Source: Mesorhizobium sp.
GTDB taxonomy: Bacteria > Pseudomonadota > Alphaproteobacteria > Rhizobiales > Rhizobiaceae
Direction of reading: 5' to 3'
NCBI GenBank assembly: GCA_004020545.1
Contig: SAQE01000002.1
Coordinates: forward strand, 62,001 to 126,000
Length of the DNA: 64,000 nt
In this document: positions 42,589-51,223 of the stretch, piece by piece
Layout of the letters: each line of letters starts with the position of its first letter
How positions within the stretch are numbered: the stretch's first letter is position 1
Notes under the pieces: model-generated
What the model was told of the DNA's origin: nothing
The model's input: only the letters and a program-made list of their open reading frames with translations
Database searches by the model: none
Translations under genes and position numbers: made by a program

Positions 42589-44751
42589 ATGACGCAGCTC
42601 GACGAGCGCAAGCTCGATCCCGCGGTAGCCCTTGCCTCGCTCGACGAAACGGCGCCGCGGGAGCCGCACCGGCTGTTCGCGCTCAAGCAGGGCGACTGTT
42701 TTGCCGTCACGGACGCCTATGGCGACATCAGGGGCGCCGGCGACGGTTTCTTTCGCGACGATACGCGCGTCCTTTCCGAGTTCCGCCTGACGGTCGGCGG
42801 CAGACAGATGTCGCTGCTCGGCGCCTCGCTCAGTCAGGACAATGTGCTGTTCACCAGCAACCTGACCAACCTGCCGATCCAGAGCGCCGCCGGCCGCGAC
42901 ATTCCGCAAGGCGCGATCCACATCGAGCGCGTCAGGCTGATCTGGCAGGACCGGCTGTTCGATCGCATCACGCTTTCCAATTACAGCCGCGAACACTCGA
43001 CCATTGCAGTCTCGCTGCATTTCGCCGCCGACTTCCGCGACATGTTCGAGGTGCGCGGCTCGACGCGGCCGAAACGCGGAACGGTCCATGTCGCCAGGAC
43101 CGAGAAGGCGTCGGTGCTGCTCGGCTATGACGGTCTCGACGGGTTGCCGCGCCTGTCGGCGATTTCCTTCTCGCAGGCCCCCGACCGGTTGAGCGACAAT
43201 CGCGCCGACTTCCTAATCGCGGTCACCAAGCGCAGCAGCAAGGTGCTTTATGTCGAAGTCGGCCCGGAGATCGCGGATACACCCGGACGCGACCGCTTCC
43301 GCGCCGCCGCGGCCCGCGCCCGTTTCGGCATGCGCGCCAAGCGTCGGCATGGCGCCACGGTGCACAGTTCGGGCCGCGTGTTCAACGATTGGGTCGAGCG
43401 CGCACGCGCCGATGTCGCGCTGCTCACCACCGAGCTCTCGACCGGGCCCTATCCCTATGCCGGCATCCCGTGGTTCTCGACGGCCTTCGGCCGCGACGGC
43501 GTGATTTCGGGACTGCAGATGCTGTGGCTCAATCCCGGCCTGGCGCGCGGTGTGCTGGCGTTTCTTGCCGAGCATCAGGCGACGGAGACGTCGCCCTTCA
43601 TCGATTCCCAGCCAGGCAAGATCATGCATGAGACGCGCAAGGGCGAGATGGCGGCGCTGCGCGAACTCCCCTTCGGCCGTTATTATGGCGGCGTCGACAC
43701 GACCCCGCTCTACATTCATCTCGCTTGCGCCTATGCCGACCGCACCGGCGACATGGCCTTTGTCGACACACTCTGGCCATCGCTCAAGGCGGCCGCCGAG
43801 TGGACGGAAGAGGCAAGCCGGGCGACGGGCTTCGTCACCTACCAGCGCGCGGCCGAGTCCGGTCTTGCCAACCAGGGCTGGAAAGACAGTATCGATTCCG
43901 TCTTCCATGCCGACGGACGGATTCCCAAGGGGCCGATCGCCCTGGTCGAGGTGCAGGGCTATGTCTTTGCCGCCTATCGGGGCCTCGCCTCGCTCGCGCG
44001 CCGCCGCGGCGAGTTCGCCGATGCCGAGCATTGGGAAAACCGCGCCGAGGAAATGCGGTTGGCCGTTGAGCGCGATTTCTGGATGGACGATCTCAACTTC
44101 TACGCCCTTGCCATCGATGGCGAGGGAGAACCCTGCAAGGTCCGCACCTCCAATGCCGGGCATCTGCTCTATGTCGGGTTGCCGGAGCCGGAGCGGGCAA
44201 AGATGGTCGCCGACCAGTTGCTGTCGGCCTCTTTCCATTCCGGCTGGGGGCTGAGGACGCTCGCGGACGATGCGATCTTCTTCAACCCGATGTCCTACCA
44301 CAATGGCTCGATCTGGCCGCACGACACCGCGCTCTGCGGGGTCGGCCTGGCGCGTTACGGCGAGCGCGACAGCGTGGTGCGGCTGATGAGCGGCACCTTC
44401 GAGTCGGCCGTGCATTTCAACATGCGGCTGCCGGAATTGTTCTGCGGCTTCACCCGGGCGCCGGGCGAGGCGCCGATCGCCTATCCGGTCGCCTGCCTGC
44501 CGCAGGCCTGGTCGGCAGGCTCCACCTTCATGCTGATGCAGGCCTGCCTCGGCCTGGAAATCGATGGATGGGAAGGCGAGCTGCACGTCACGCGCCCAAG
44601 GCTGCCGATCGGCATCGACACGCTCACGCTGCGGCATCTGTCCGTCGGCGACAAATCCGTCGACCTCGCCTTCCAGCGGGTCGGCGACCGTGTCGTCGCT
44701 TTCCTGTCCGACCGGCATGAGGGCATGGTGCCGCTCATCGTGCGAACTTAG
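42589..44751 (+). CDS. Glycogen-debranching-type amylo-alpha-1,6-glucosidase
   Basis: The 720-residue protein has an N-terminal GDE_N_bis-like domain (F-A-V-T-D-A-Y-G-D-I-R-G-A-G-D-G-F-F near residues 36-55). A C-terminal six-hairpin domain follows, with G-I-P-W-F-S-T-A-F-G-R-D-G, N-Q-G-W-K-D-S and W-P-H-D-T-A. Such enzymes hydrolyse alpha-1,6 branches or related glucosides in the cytoplasm. The gene lies 41 bases after the glycosyltransferase and upstream of otsA-otsB, consistent with storage-sugar metabolism. Confidence 0.9.
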   Translation: MTQLDERKLDPAVALASLDETAPREPHRLFALKQGDCFAVTDAYGDIRGAGDGFFRDDTRVLSEFRLTVGGRQMSLLGASLSQDNVLFTSNLTNLPIQSAAGRDIPQGAIHIERVRLIWQDRLFDRITLSNYSREHSTIAVSLHFAADFRDMFEVRGSTRPKRGTVHVARTEKASVLLGYDGLDGLPRLSAISFSQAPDRLSDNRADFLIAVTKRSSKVLYVEVGPEIADTPGRDRFRAAAARARFGMRAKRRHGATVHSSGRVFNDWVERARADVALLTTELSTGPYPYAGIPWFSTAFGRDGVISGLQMLWLNPGLARGVLAFLAEHQATETSPFIDSQPGKIMHETRKGEMAALRELPFGRYYGGVDTTPLYIHLACAYADRTGDMAFVDTLWPSLKAAAEWTEEASRATGFVTYQRAAESGLANQGWKDSIDSVFHADGRIPKGPIALVEVQGYVFAAYRGLASLARRRGEFADAEHWENRAEEMRLAVERDFWMDDLNFYALAIDGEGEPCKVRTSNAGHLLYVGLPEPERAKMVADQLLSASFHSGWGLRTLADDAIFFNPMSYHNGSIWPHDTALCGVGLARYGERDSVVRLMSGTFESAVHFNMRLPELFCGFTRAPGEAPIAYPVACLPQAWSAGSTFMLMQACLGLEIDGWEGELHVTRPRLPIGIDTLTLRHLSVGDKSVDLAFQRVGDRVVAFLSDRHEGMVPLIVRT

Positions 44752-44901
44752 AACAAAGGCCGGCAAGGTTGCGTCCGGCAACCGAAAAATGTCGGAACCG
44801 ATCGCAACTTTGTGCGTTGCAAACTCGTACCGGCCTACCGGTCCGCAGCCGGCAAGAACGAAAAACAAAATAGCGGACAGCCGGAGGCAACCTGGCATTC
44901 A

Positions 44902-46689
44902 ATGACACAATACGGCGTCGACCTCTTGTGGGTCCTTATCCTTGTAAGTCTCGGACTTTCCGCTCTCGCGATTTTCGTTTCAGTATCCAGGCACCGTCAT
45001 CAGCATCCAAAGGGTGTGAACACGCCCGCCTCGGGTGACGACGTCGCCTCGGAAGCAGCGCGCAAGGTGTTGCGCGAATTCGAGAAGAACGGGCAGTCGG
45101 TCGACGCGGCGCTGGTCACCTGGTCGCCAGAGACGCTGCGCAAGATCCTCACCGAGGACCTGCCGGACGCGCAGGTCATCGTCGTTTCCAACCGCGAACC
45201 CTACATCCACAATGAGGACAAGAACGGCGATGTCGAACTCGTCGTACCGGCGAGCGGACTGGTTTCGGCACTGGAGCCGATCACGCGCGCTTGCGCCGGC
45301 ACATGGATCGCCTATGGCGGCGGCAGCGCCGACCACGTCGTGGTCGACGCGAATGACCGGGTGCAGGTGCCGCCTGGCAATCCCTCCTACACGCTGCGCC
45401 GGGTCTGGCTGACCGAAGAGCAAAATCAGGGCTACTATCTCGGCTTCGCCAATGAAGGCCTGTGGCCGCTCTGCCATATCGCCTTCACCCGCCCGACCTT
45501 CCGCGATTCCGACTGGGAAGCCTATGAGGCTGTCAACCGCAAGTTCGCCGATACGGTAGTCGCCGAGGCCCGCAACGAGCGGCCGATCGTGCTGGTCCAG
45601 GATTATCACTTCGCGCTGCTGCCGCGCATGATCCGCGAGCGCTTGCCGGATGCGATCGTCATCACTTTCTGGCACATTCCGTGGCCGAATTCGGAAGTGT
45701 TCAGCATCTGCCCATGGCGCGAACGCATCCTCGACGGGCTGCTCGGCAGCTCGATCATGGGGTTCCATACCCAATTCCACGCCAACAACTTCACCGAAAG
45801 CGTCGATCGTTTCATGGAGAGCCGGATCGAGCGCGCCGACGCCGCCATATCCTACGGCGGCCAAACGACGCTGGTGCATGCTTATCCGATCTCTATCGAA
45901 TGGCCCGTCGAGCTGTTGAAGGCCCTGCCTTCGGTCGAGGACTCCCGACAACACATCCGCGAGCGGTTCGGCATTCCGGCCGATGCCAAGCTCTGCGTCG
46001 GCGTCGAGCGTCTCGACTACACCAAGGGCATCCTCGACCGCTTCCATGCGCTGGACGAGCTGTTCATCCGCCATCCGGAAACGATCGGCAAGGTGGTGTT
46101 CCTGCAGATCGCCGCGCCCAGCCGCGGCTCGCTGCCGGCCTACAAGCAACTGCATGAGGAATGCCTGCGCCTGGCCGAGGAGCTCAACGAGCGCTATGGC
46201 AACGAGCATTACCGCCCTGTGGTGCTGGTGGCCGAGCATCACTCGCAGAAGGGTGTCTACGAAATCTATCGGGCTGCCGACATATGCCTGGTCACAAGCC
46301 TGCATGACGGGATGAACCTCGTCGCCAAGGAATTCGTCGCCTCCCGCGATGACGAGCAGGGCGTGCTCCTGCTCAGCACCTTCGCCGGCGCCTCGCGTGA
46401 GTTGCTGGAGGCGCTGATCGTCAATCCCTATGACGCGGCGATGATGAGCGAGACCATGTTGCAGGCACTCACCATGGGGCCGGACGAGCAGCATGAGCGC
46501 ATGCGGCGCATGCGCGAGATCGTCCGCGACAACAACGTCTATCGCTGGGCCGGCAGCATGCTGCTCGACGCGGCGCGGCTCAGGAAGCGCGACGAGCTCG
46601 ACCGGGTCACGGCTTTATCCGACCGGTCGCTGAATGGCGACAATGTCGTCTCCATATTCGAACGCAAACAGGCAGTTGGATTCCGATGA
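44902..46689 (+). CDS. otsA: Trehalose-6-phosphate synthase with an N-terminal membrane anchor
   Basis: The GT20-family protein (595 residues from ATG 44902) transfers glucose from a nucleotide sugar to glucose 6-phosphate. Conserved parts are [44 protein letters not shown] and [10 protein letters not shown]. An N-terminal hydrophobic helix (about residues 7-32) followed by a basic His-rich stretch is not usual in OtsA and would tether it to the membrane. ATG 44902 is preferred over an upstream GTG. It overlaps otsB by ATGA. Confidence 0.92.
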   Translation: MTQYGVDLLWVLILVSLGLSALAIFVSVSRHRHQHPKGVNTPASGDDVASEAARKVLREFEKNGQSVDAALVTWSPETLRKILTEDLPDAQVIVVSNREPYIHNEDKNGDVELVVPASGLVSALEPITRACAGTWIAYGGGSADHVVVDANDRVQVPPGNPSYTLRRVWLTEEQNQGYYLGFANEGLWPLCHIAFTRPTFRDSDWEAYEAVNRKFADTVVAEARNERPIVLVQDYHFALLPRMIRERLPDAIVITFWHIPWPNSEVFSICPWRERILDGLLGSSIMGFHTQFHANNFTESVDRFMESRIERADAAISYGGQTTLVHAYPISIEWPVELLKALPSVEDSRQHIRERFGIPADAKLCVGVERLDYTKGILDRFHALDELFIRHPETIGKVVFLQIAAPSRGSLPAYKQLHEECLRLAEELNERYGNEHYRPVVLVAEHHSQKGVYEIYRAADICLVTSLHDGMNLVAKEFVASRDDEQGVLLLSTFAGASRELLEALIVNPYDAAMMSETMLQALTMGPDEQHERMRRMREIVRDNNVYRWAGSMLLDAARLRKRDELDRVTALSDRSLNGDNVVSIFERKQAVGFR

Positions 46690-47462
46690 ACATACAGGCA
46701 GATTTGACGCCACGACTCTCCGAAGGTCGATGGGCGCTTTTCCTCGACATTGACGGAACCTTGCTGGAACACGCGGCCCATCCGGACAGCGTGTCGGTCG
46801 GCGAGGAGCTGCGCCTCCTGCTGGAGGCGATCGAACGCCGGCTGGACGGCGCGCTCGCCTTCATCACCGGCCGCTCGATCGCGTCCGTCGACGGCCTGTT
46901 CGACCCCTTGAAGCTGCGGATCGCCGGCCTCTATGGGCTGGAACACAGGCTGACGCCGGACGGGCAAATCGAGGCCGCCGACGAGCCGGCGGATATGGCG
47001 GCACTGGCCGACGAGATCGAGCTCGAGCTGGCAAGCAAGGCCGTCTATATCGAGCGCAAGGGCCCGGTGCTCGCCATTCACACAAGGGCGGCACCACATT
47101 TGCTGGCCCGCGCGACGGAACTGGTCGAGGCGGCGCTTGCCCGCCTGCCGGAAGGATACCGAGTCATCGCCGGCAATGCCGGCGTCGAGTTGATGCCGCT
47201 CGAAGCCGTCAAGGGCGCGGCGATCCGGCGCTTCATGCAGCTCGATCCTTTCACCGGCCGGCGTCCGGTATTCCTCGGCGACGACACGTCGGACGAAAAC
47301 GGCTTTGAGACCGTCAATGCCGCGGGCGGGATCTCGATCCGCGTGAAGCCGCAGGGCGAGACCGCGGCACGCTTCGCCATCGCCGACGTCGCCAGCGCGA
47401 TCGCCTGGCTCGAGGCGAATTTCGGCACCAAACAGACGGACCGCGACAATCTCGTCGCCTAA
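46686..47462 (+). CDS. otsB: Trehalose-6-phosphate phosphatase
   Basis: The 258-residue HAD phosphatase has the nucleophile motif F-L-D-I-D-G-T-L with D21 and D23, G-R-S near residue 58, and the late motif F-L-G-D-D-T-S-D-E-N-G-F. It dephosphorylates trehalose 6-phosphate to trehalose. The start is coupled to otsA by ATGA. Confidence 0.95.
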   Translation: MNIQADLTPRLSEGRWALFLDIDGTLLEHAAHPDSVSVGEELRLLLEAIERRLDGALAFITGRSIASVDGLFDPLKLRIAGLYGLEHRLTPDGQIEAADEPADMAALADEIELELASKAVYIERKGPVLAIHTRAAPHLLARATELVEAALARLPEGYRVIAGNAGVELMPLEAVKGAAIRRFMQLDPFTGRRPVFLGDDTSDENGFETVNAAGGISIRVKPQGETAARFAIADVASAIAWLEANFGTKQTDRDNLVA

Positions 47463-47463
47463 G

Positions 47464-47490
47464 GTGTGTTGATATTCAGGCGATGCCGAC
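47464..47490 (+). repeat. Partial copy of the palindromic interspersed repeat
   Basis: TGTGTTGATATTCAGG, one variable base, then GATGCCG repeats the left half of the element at 19691. The right arm is not found nearby, so this copy looks truncated. It lies immediately after the otsB stop. Confidence 0.6.
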
Positions 47491-47557
47491 CCAGTGAATG
47501 GCGGCTTTTCCGCGCTTCAGGAAAAGTGCGTGGCGATTTTCGCTCGGATTTGCGTAA

Positions 47558-47580
47558 AGCGGCCCCGCGAACGGGGCCGT
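47558..47580. terminator. GC-rich hairpin between otsB and the hydroxyacid dehydrogenase gene
   Basis: CGGCCCC and GGGGCCG form a seven-pair stem around a six-base loop. No long T tract follows on either strand, so its strength as an intrinsic terminator is uncertain, but it suits the convergent arrangement. Confidence 0.55.
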
Positions 47581-47604
47581 ATCATGTGCGCCTACGCTGG
47601 CCGC

Positions 47605-47724
47605 TTACTTGCTGCCGCCATTCTCCTTGACGCTGCTGCAGAACTCCGGATGAGAGTTGGCTGCGTTGGCGTTCTCGGCCTCGTCCGCACAGGCGGTCAT
47701 CATCGCCGTTTGATCACGCCGCAT
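47605..47724 (-). CDS. Possible small protein (39 residues), unrecognised
   Basis: A short minus-strand frame begins ATG at 47724, encodes two Cys (around C12 and C29) and ends K-E-N-G-G-S-K before TAA. A GGGG-containing purine stretch precedes the ATG, and a GC hairpin follows the stop by about 25 bases. The frame stays open upstream of the ATG, so it could be the tail of something longer or chance. I do not recognise a family. Confidence 0.3.
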   Translation of the reverse strand: MRRDQTAMMTACADEAENANAANSHPEFCSSVKENGGSK

Positions 47725-47773
47725 GCTGCCCCGATCGAATTGTCGGGGACATTCGCTGCCTGAGCCTATTATC

Positions 47774-48805
47774 TCAGTTTCTGTCGACCGGCTTGGAGCG
47801 CATCCGGGAAACGGTCTCGCGCTCGGCGCGCTTGGAGCGCATCGGCGGCAGGCCGCGATCGACGAGGTCCATATCCTCCAGCACCATGTCGCCCATGCGC
47901 TTGAAAGCGACGTCGAGCGCGCCGGCGCGGTGGGCCGAACGCAGGAAGCCGGGCAGGGCGCGGACCGGATGGTCCTTCGCCAACGGCTCCTCCGGGAAGA
48001 CGTCGCTGGCGGCGACGATGTGGCCGCTCTTCACCGCCGCCATCAAGGCCGCAAAATCGACGACACCGGCGCGGCTGAGGAGGATGAAGGCGGCGCCCTT
48101 GCGCATCTTCGCGAAGGCATCGGCGCCGAGGAAACCCTGGTTCTCGCTGGTCACCGAGGCGACGACGAAAATGAAATCGCTGTTCGACAGCACTTCATCC
48201 AACGAGGCCGGCTCGACGCCGTTGTCGACAAGGATCGAGGGCGGCAGCCACGGGTCGAAGACCCTGGTGCGGGTGCGGAAACCGGTCAGCAGGCGATTGA
48301 GCGCGCGACCGAGATCGCCGAAGCCGATGATGCCGACATCGGCGCCGGAGATAAGGCGCGCCGTCTGGTTGCCGTCGCCGCCCCACAGCTCCTTGCCTTG
48401 CCGGAAGGCGAGGTCGGCATCGACGATGTCGCGCGCGATGTTGAGCGCCATGGCCAGGCCAAGCTCGGCGACCGGCTCGGCGAAGACAAGGCCGGTGGTG
48501 ACGACGTGGATGCCGCGGGCGAACAGCGTCTCATAGGGCATGTTGTTGATGAGGTTGGTTTCGACATTGAAGATGCAGCGCAGCGCCTTTAATTTCTCCA
48601 GCGTTTCCGGCGCGATCGGTGGCTGGCCGACGATGTAGCGCGCTTCGGCCAGCACATTCGGAGGCAACTCAGCCACGCCTTCGGGCGTTGTCTCGACGAT
48701 GCGATATTTTCTGCGAAACAGCGCCAGTTGCGGCGGCGTGAAAATCAGGTCGAGCGTGCGCGGTTCGGGCGCGCTGATCACCAGCGGCAAGGATTTGTCG
48801 GACAT
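47774..48805 (-). CDS. D-isomer-specific 2-hydroxyacid dehydrogenase family protein
   Basis: The 343-residue protein has the NAD-binding motif G-F-G-D-L-G and the catalytic set Arg (S-R-A-G-V-V-D), Glu (D-V-F-P-E-E-P) and His (R-S-A-H-R-A-G-A-L). It oxidises or reduces a 2-hydroxyacid; the substrate is not evident. It is divergent from the LacI gene with a shared 143-base promoter region containing operator-like palindromes, so it probably belongs to the same sugar regulon. Confidence 0.88.
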   Translation of the reverse strand: MSDKSLPLVISAPEPRTLDLIFTPPQLALFRRKYRIVETTPEGVAELPPNVLAEARYIVGQPPIAPETLEKLKALRCIFNVETNLINNMPYETLFARGIHVVTTGLVFAEPVAELGLAMALNIARDIVDADLAFRQGKELWGGDGNQTARLISGADVGIIGFGDLGRALNRLLTGFRTRTRVFDPWLPPSILVDNGVEPASLDEVLSNSDFIFVVASVTSENQGFLGADAFAKMRKGAAFILLSRAGVVDFAALMAAVKSGHIVAASDVFPEEPLAKDHPVRALPGFLRSAHRAGALDVAFKRMGDMVLEDMDLVDRGLPPMRSKRAERETVSRMRSKPVDRN

Positions 48806-48864
48806 GGTTCATCCTCCCAGTGTGATTGGATCGCGTCAATCACGTCCGTGTCTTATCCAGGATG

Positions 48865-48896
48865 AAACGATTTACAATAGCGAAAAATCGATTTAT
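48865..48896. promoter_or_regulatory. Candidate LacI-type operators in the divergent promoter
   Basis: AAATCGATTT (48885-48894) is a perfect palindrome, with an imperfect relative AAACGATTTA at about 48866-48875. The same ten-base core recurs at 50112-50121, near the start of the binding-protein gene. Confidence 0.5.
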
Positions 48897-48948
48897 CGGT
48901 TAGTTTAGCAATGGCGGCAAATAGCTGCCCGCTCTTGGGAGAAAGCCC

Positions 48949-50013
48949 ATGGCGCAGAAGGAAGCCCAACAGCGGCGCCCGTCGATCCACGACGTGGCAA
49001 GCCATGCGGGTGTGTCCGCCGCCACCGTCTCCAAGGTTCTTTCCGGCGTCACCACGGTGAAGCCGGAAAACGCGCAGCGCGTCCTCGATGCCGTCGAGAT
49101 GCTCGGCTACCGCGTCGACCCGCTCGCCTCGGATATGCGACGGGCCAAGCGTCGCATCATCGGCGCCATCATGCCGGAGTTCGAAAGCGAGTTCTTCGGC
49201 CAGATGGTGAGCGAGCTCGAAGGTCTCGCCGAGCAGCGCGGCTATACGCTGGTCGCCGCCTCCAGCCGTGAATCGGAAGCGCGAGAGAAGGAGATCCTCG
49301 CCCGCATGCACGACTGGCGCGTCGCCGGCGTCGTGCTGGCGCCGGTGCGCAACGAGCACGGACCGGCGGCCGCCTTCATGAAAGCGAACGGCATGACCGG
49401 GGTGCTGATCGACCGCGTGCTCGCCGACGACGCCTTCGACACCGTTTCGGCCGACAGCGCCGCTGCAAGTGCAGAAGTGGCGCGTGCGCTGGTCGGCATG
49501 GGACATCGCCACGTCCTCGTCGTCGGCCTCGGCCAGCAGGCGGCCACGGTGCGCGCCCGGCTCGAAGGATTCCGCCGCACCGCGCTGGAACTTGCGCCGG
49601 ATATCCGCATCGACGTCGTGCTTTGCGAAAGCGATGTCGAACCTCTGCGGGCGCTGCTTCACGACTATTTCTCCAAGGGTGCGGAGCGGCCGACGGCGGT
49701 CTATTCGCTGTTCCTCAAGGGCACGCTGGTGGCGCTTTCCGAATTCCGGCGGCGCGGCTGGCATTGCCCGAACGACATCTCGCTGGTCGGCTTCGATGAC
49801 GCCGAATGGATGCAGGTGACGTGGCCGGCGATTGCCGCGGTCGTGCAGCCGGTGCGCGAGATCGCCGGCAATGCGATGGAGGTTCTGTTTCGCAGGATCG
49901 AAGGCGAGGGCGGTCCGCCAAGGGCGCGGCTCGAACCTTGCAAGGTGTTGATGCGGGAATCCGTTGGCTCGCCAGGCAGCGTTCCGCATTCCGGGGGAGG
50001 AGACCGACAATAG
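48949..50013 (+). CDS. LacI-family transcriptional regulator
   Basis: The 354-residue protein has an N-terminal LacI helix-turn-helix (I-H-D-V-A-S-H-A-G-V-S-A-A-T-V-S-K-V-L at about residues 11-29), then a hinge and a periplasmic-binding-protein-like sensor domain. It precedes the AlsB-like ABC operon and is divergent from the hydroxyacid dehydrogenase gene. The nearby AAATCGATTT palindromes are likely operators. Confidence 0.93.
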   Translation: MAQKEAQQRRPSIHDVASHAGVSAATVSKVLSGVTTVKPENAQRVLDAVEMLGYRVDPLASDMRRAKRRIIGAIMPEFESEFFGQMVSELEGLAEQRGYTLVAASSRESEAREKEILARMHDWRVAGVVLAPVRNEHGPAAAFMKANGMTGVLIDRVLADDAFDTVSADSAAASAEVARALVGMGHRHVLVVGLGQQAATVRARLEGFRRTALELAPDIRIDVVLCESDVEPLRALLHDYFSKGAERPTAVYSLFLKGTLVALSEFRRRGWHCPNDISLVGFDDAEWMQVTWPAIAAVVQPVREIAGNAMEVLFRRIEGEGGPPRARLEPCKVLMRESVGSPGSVPHSGGGDRQ

Positions 50014-50088
50014 CCCCCATTGTCGACAACGGAAGAAAAGCGCCGGCCTGGCCGAGGCATCCGGCGCAAACAACAAACGGAGGATGGA

Positions 50089-51078
50089 ATGATATCGCTT
50101 ACCCTGAAGATAAATCGATTTACTCTTGCTTTGGGCGTCGCGTTGGTGATGTCAGCGGTCGGCGCCGCCAGGGCGGAAGACGGCGAATATGGCGTGCTGA
50201 TGAAGACGCTGGCCAATCCGTTCTGGGGCGCGATGGCCCAGGGCGTCGCGGACGGCGCCAAGGAAGCCGGCGTGAAATACTTCCAGCAGGCGGCCGAAAG
50301 CGACCAGGCGGCCGAGCCGCAGCTCAACCTCTGCAACACGATGTTGGAACGCAAGCCGGTGGCGATGATCACCGCGGCCATCAACTCGACCAATCTGCTT
50401 CCGTGCCTGAAGTCGGCTCAGGCCTCAGGCATGAAGATCGTCGACCTCGACAACAACCTCGATCAGGCGGTGCTCGACAAGGAAGGCGTCAAGGTCACCT
50501 TCCATATCGGTTCCGACAATGTGGCGGCCGGCGCGCAAGGGGCGGAATATCTCGTCTCGAAGCTCGGCAAGGACGCCAAGGGTCCGGTGCTGGTGATCGA
50601 AGGTCTCTCCGGCAACATCACCGGCGAGAAGCGCGCCAAGGGCTTCGCCGACAAGCTGAAGGAACTGGCGCCGGGGCTGCAGATCGTCGCTTCGCTGCCG
50701 GGCGACTGGGATCGCGGCAAGGCGGCCTCGATCGCAACCGACACGCTGACCGCGCATCCCGATCTCGTCGCCATCTTCTGCGCCAATGACGGCATGGCGC
50801 TGGGCGCGGTGGAATCGGTCTACGCGGCGGGCAAAGGCCAGCAGGTGACGATGATCGGCGTCGACGGCAATGTCGATGCGGTCAAGTCGATCAAGGAAGG
50901 CCGCCTCAACGCTTCCGTCGCGCAGCTTCCCTATCTGGTCGGCAAGCAGGCGGTCGAGAACGTCAAGAAGGCGCTCGCCGGCGAGAAGATCGAGGAAAGC
51001 ATCGCCGTGCCGACCCTGGTGCTGACCAAGGACGTGCTCGACGCCGGCAAGGAGCCGATGCTGCAATATGTGAAGTAG
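50089..51078 (+). CDS. Sugar ABC transporter substrate-binding protein, AlsB-like
   Basis: The 329-residue periplasmic protein has a signal peptide (about residues 1-28, ending A-R-A). Segments L-M-K-T-L-A-N-P-F-W, E-G-L-S-G-N-I-T-G-E, G-D-W-D-R-G-K-A and F-C-A-N-D-G-M-A-L-G resemble the E. coli D-allose-binding protein AlsB, so allose, allulose or a related sugar is a reasonable guess. The start ATG follows GGAGG. A TAAATCGATTTA palindrome lies 22 bases into the gene. Confidence 0.9.
   Translation: MISLTLKINRFTLALGVALVMSAVGAARAEDGEYGVLMKTLANPFWGAMAQGVADGAKEAGVKYFQQAAESDQAAEPQLNLCNTMLERKPVAMITAAINSTNLLPCLKSAQASGMKIVDLDNNLDQAVLDKEGVKVTFHIGSDNVAAGAQGAEYLVSKLGKDAKGPVLVIEGLSGNITGEKRAKGFADKLKELAPGLQIVASLPGDWDRGKAASIATDTLTAHPDLVAIFCANDGMALGAVESVYAAGKGQQVTMIGVDGNVDAVKSIKEGRLNASVAQLPYLVGKQAVENVKKALAGEKIEESIAVPTLVLTKDVLDAGKEPMLQYVK
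50111..50122. promoter_or_regulatory. LacI-type operator candidate inside the binding-protein gene
   Basis: TAAATCGATTTA is a perfect 12-base palindrome within the signal-peptide codons. Its core is shared with the divergent promoter site at 48885. An operator here could act as a roadblock or looping partner. Confidence 0.45.
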
Positions 51079-51085
51079 GAAAGGG

Positions 51086-51208
51086 AAGGGAGTAGGGGAG
51101 TAGGTCAGTAGGGGAGTAGGGGGGAGCGATGGTTTGCGTTTCTCCGATTTGGTCGAGCCACCTTCTTCCCCTACTCCCCTACTGACCTACTCCCTTACTC
51201 CCCTACCC
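51086..51208. repeat. Long inverted repeat with GGGAGTA units between binding-protein and permease genes
   Basis: The left arm (about 51089-51123) and right arm (about 51167-51203) are inverted over about 35 bases with one mismatch. Each arm is built from repeated GGGGAGTAGG-type units with a central GGTCAGTAGG. The loop is about 45 bases. It fills the gap after the binding-protein stop. Confidence 0.85.
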
Positions 51209-51223
51209 GAAGGGCGAAAAAAC

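Noticed and set aside
43213-44898. A 561-codon minus-strand open frame
   Set aside because: It is antisense to the clearly recognisable debranching enzyme; long antisense frames are common in GC-rich coding DNA.
44980-46494. A 504-codon minus-strand open frame
   Set aside because: It is antisense to otsA and its composition shows no domain.
48865-48905. An AT-rich stretch with ATCGATTT, recalling the end of a nod box
   Set aside because: Only the core resembles a nod box; the conserved upstream ATC/GAT half-sites are absent, and a LacI operator explains it better.
51086-51208. Repeated GGGAGTAGG units as a CRISPR-like array
   Set aside because: The repeats are too short, unspaced and arranged as one inverted pair; there are no spacers and no cas genes.
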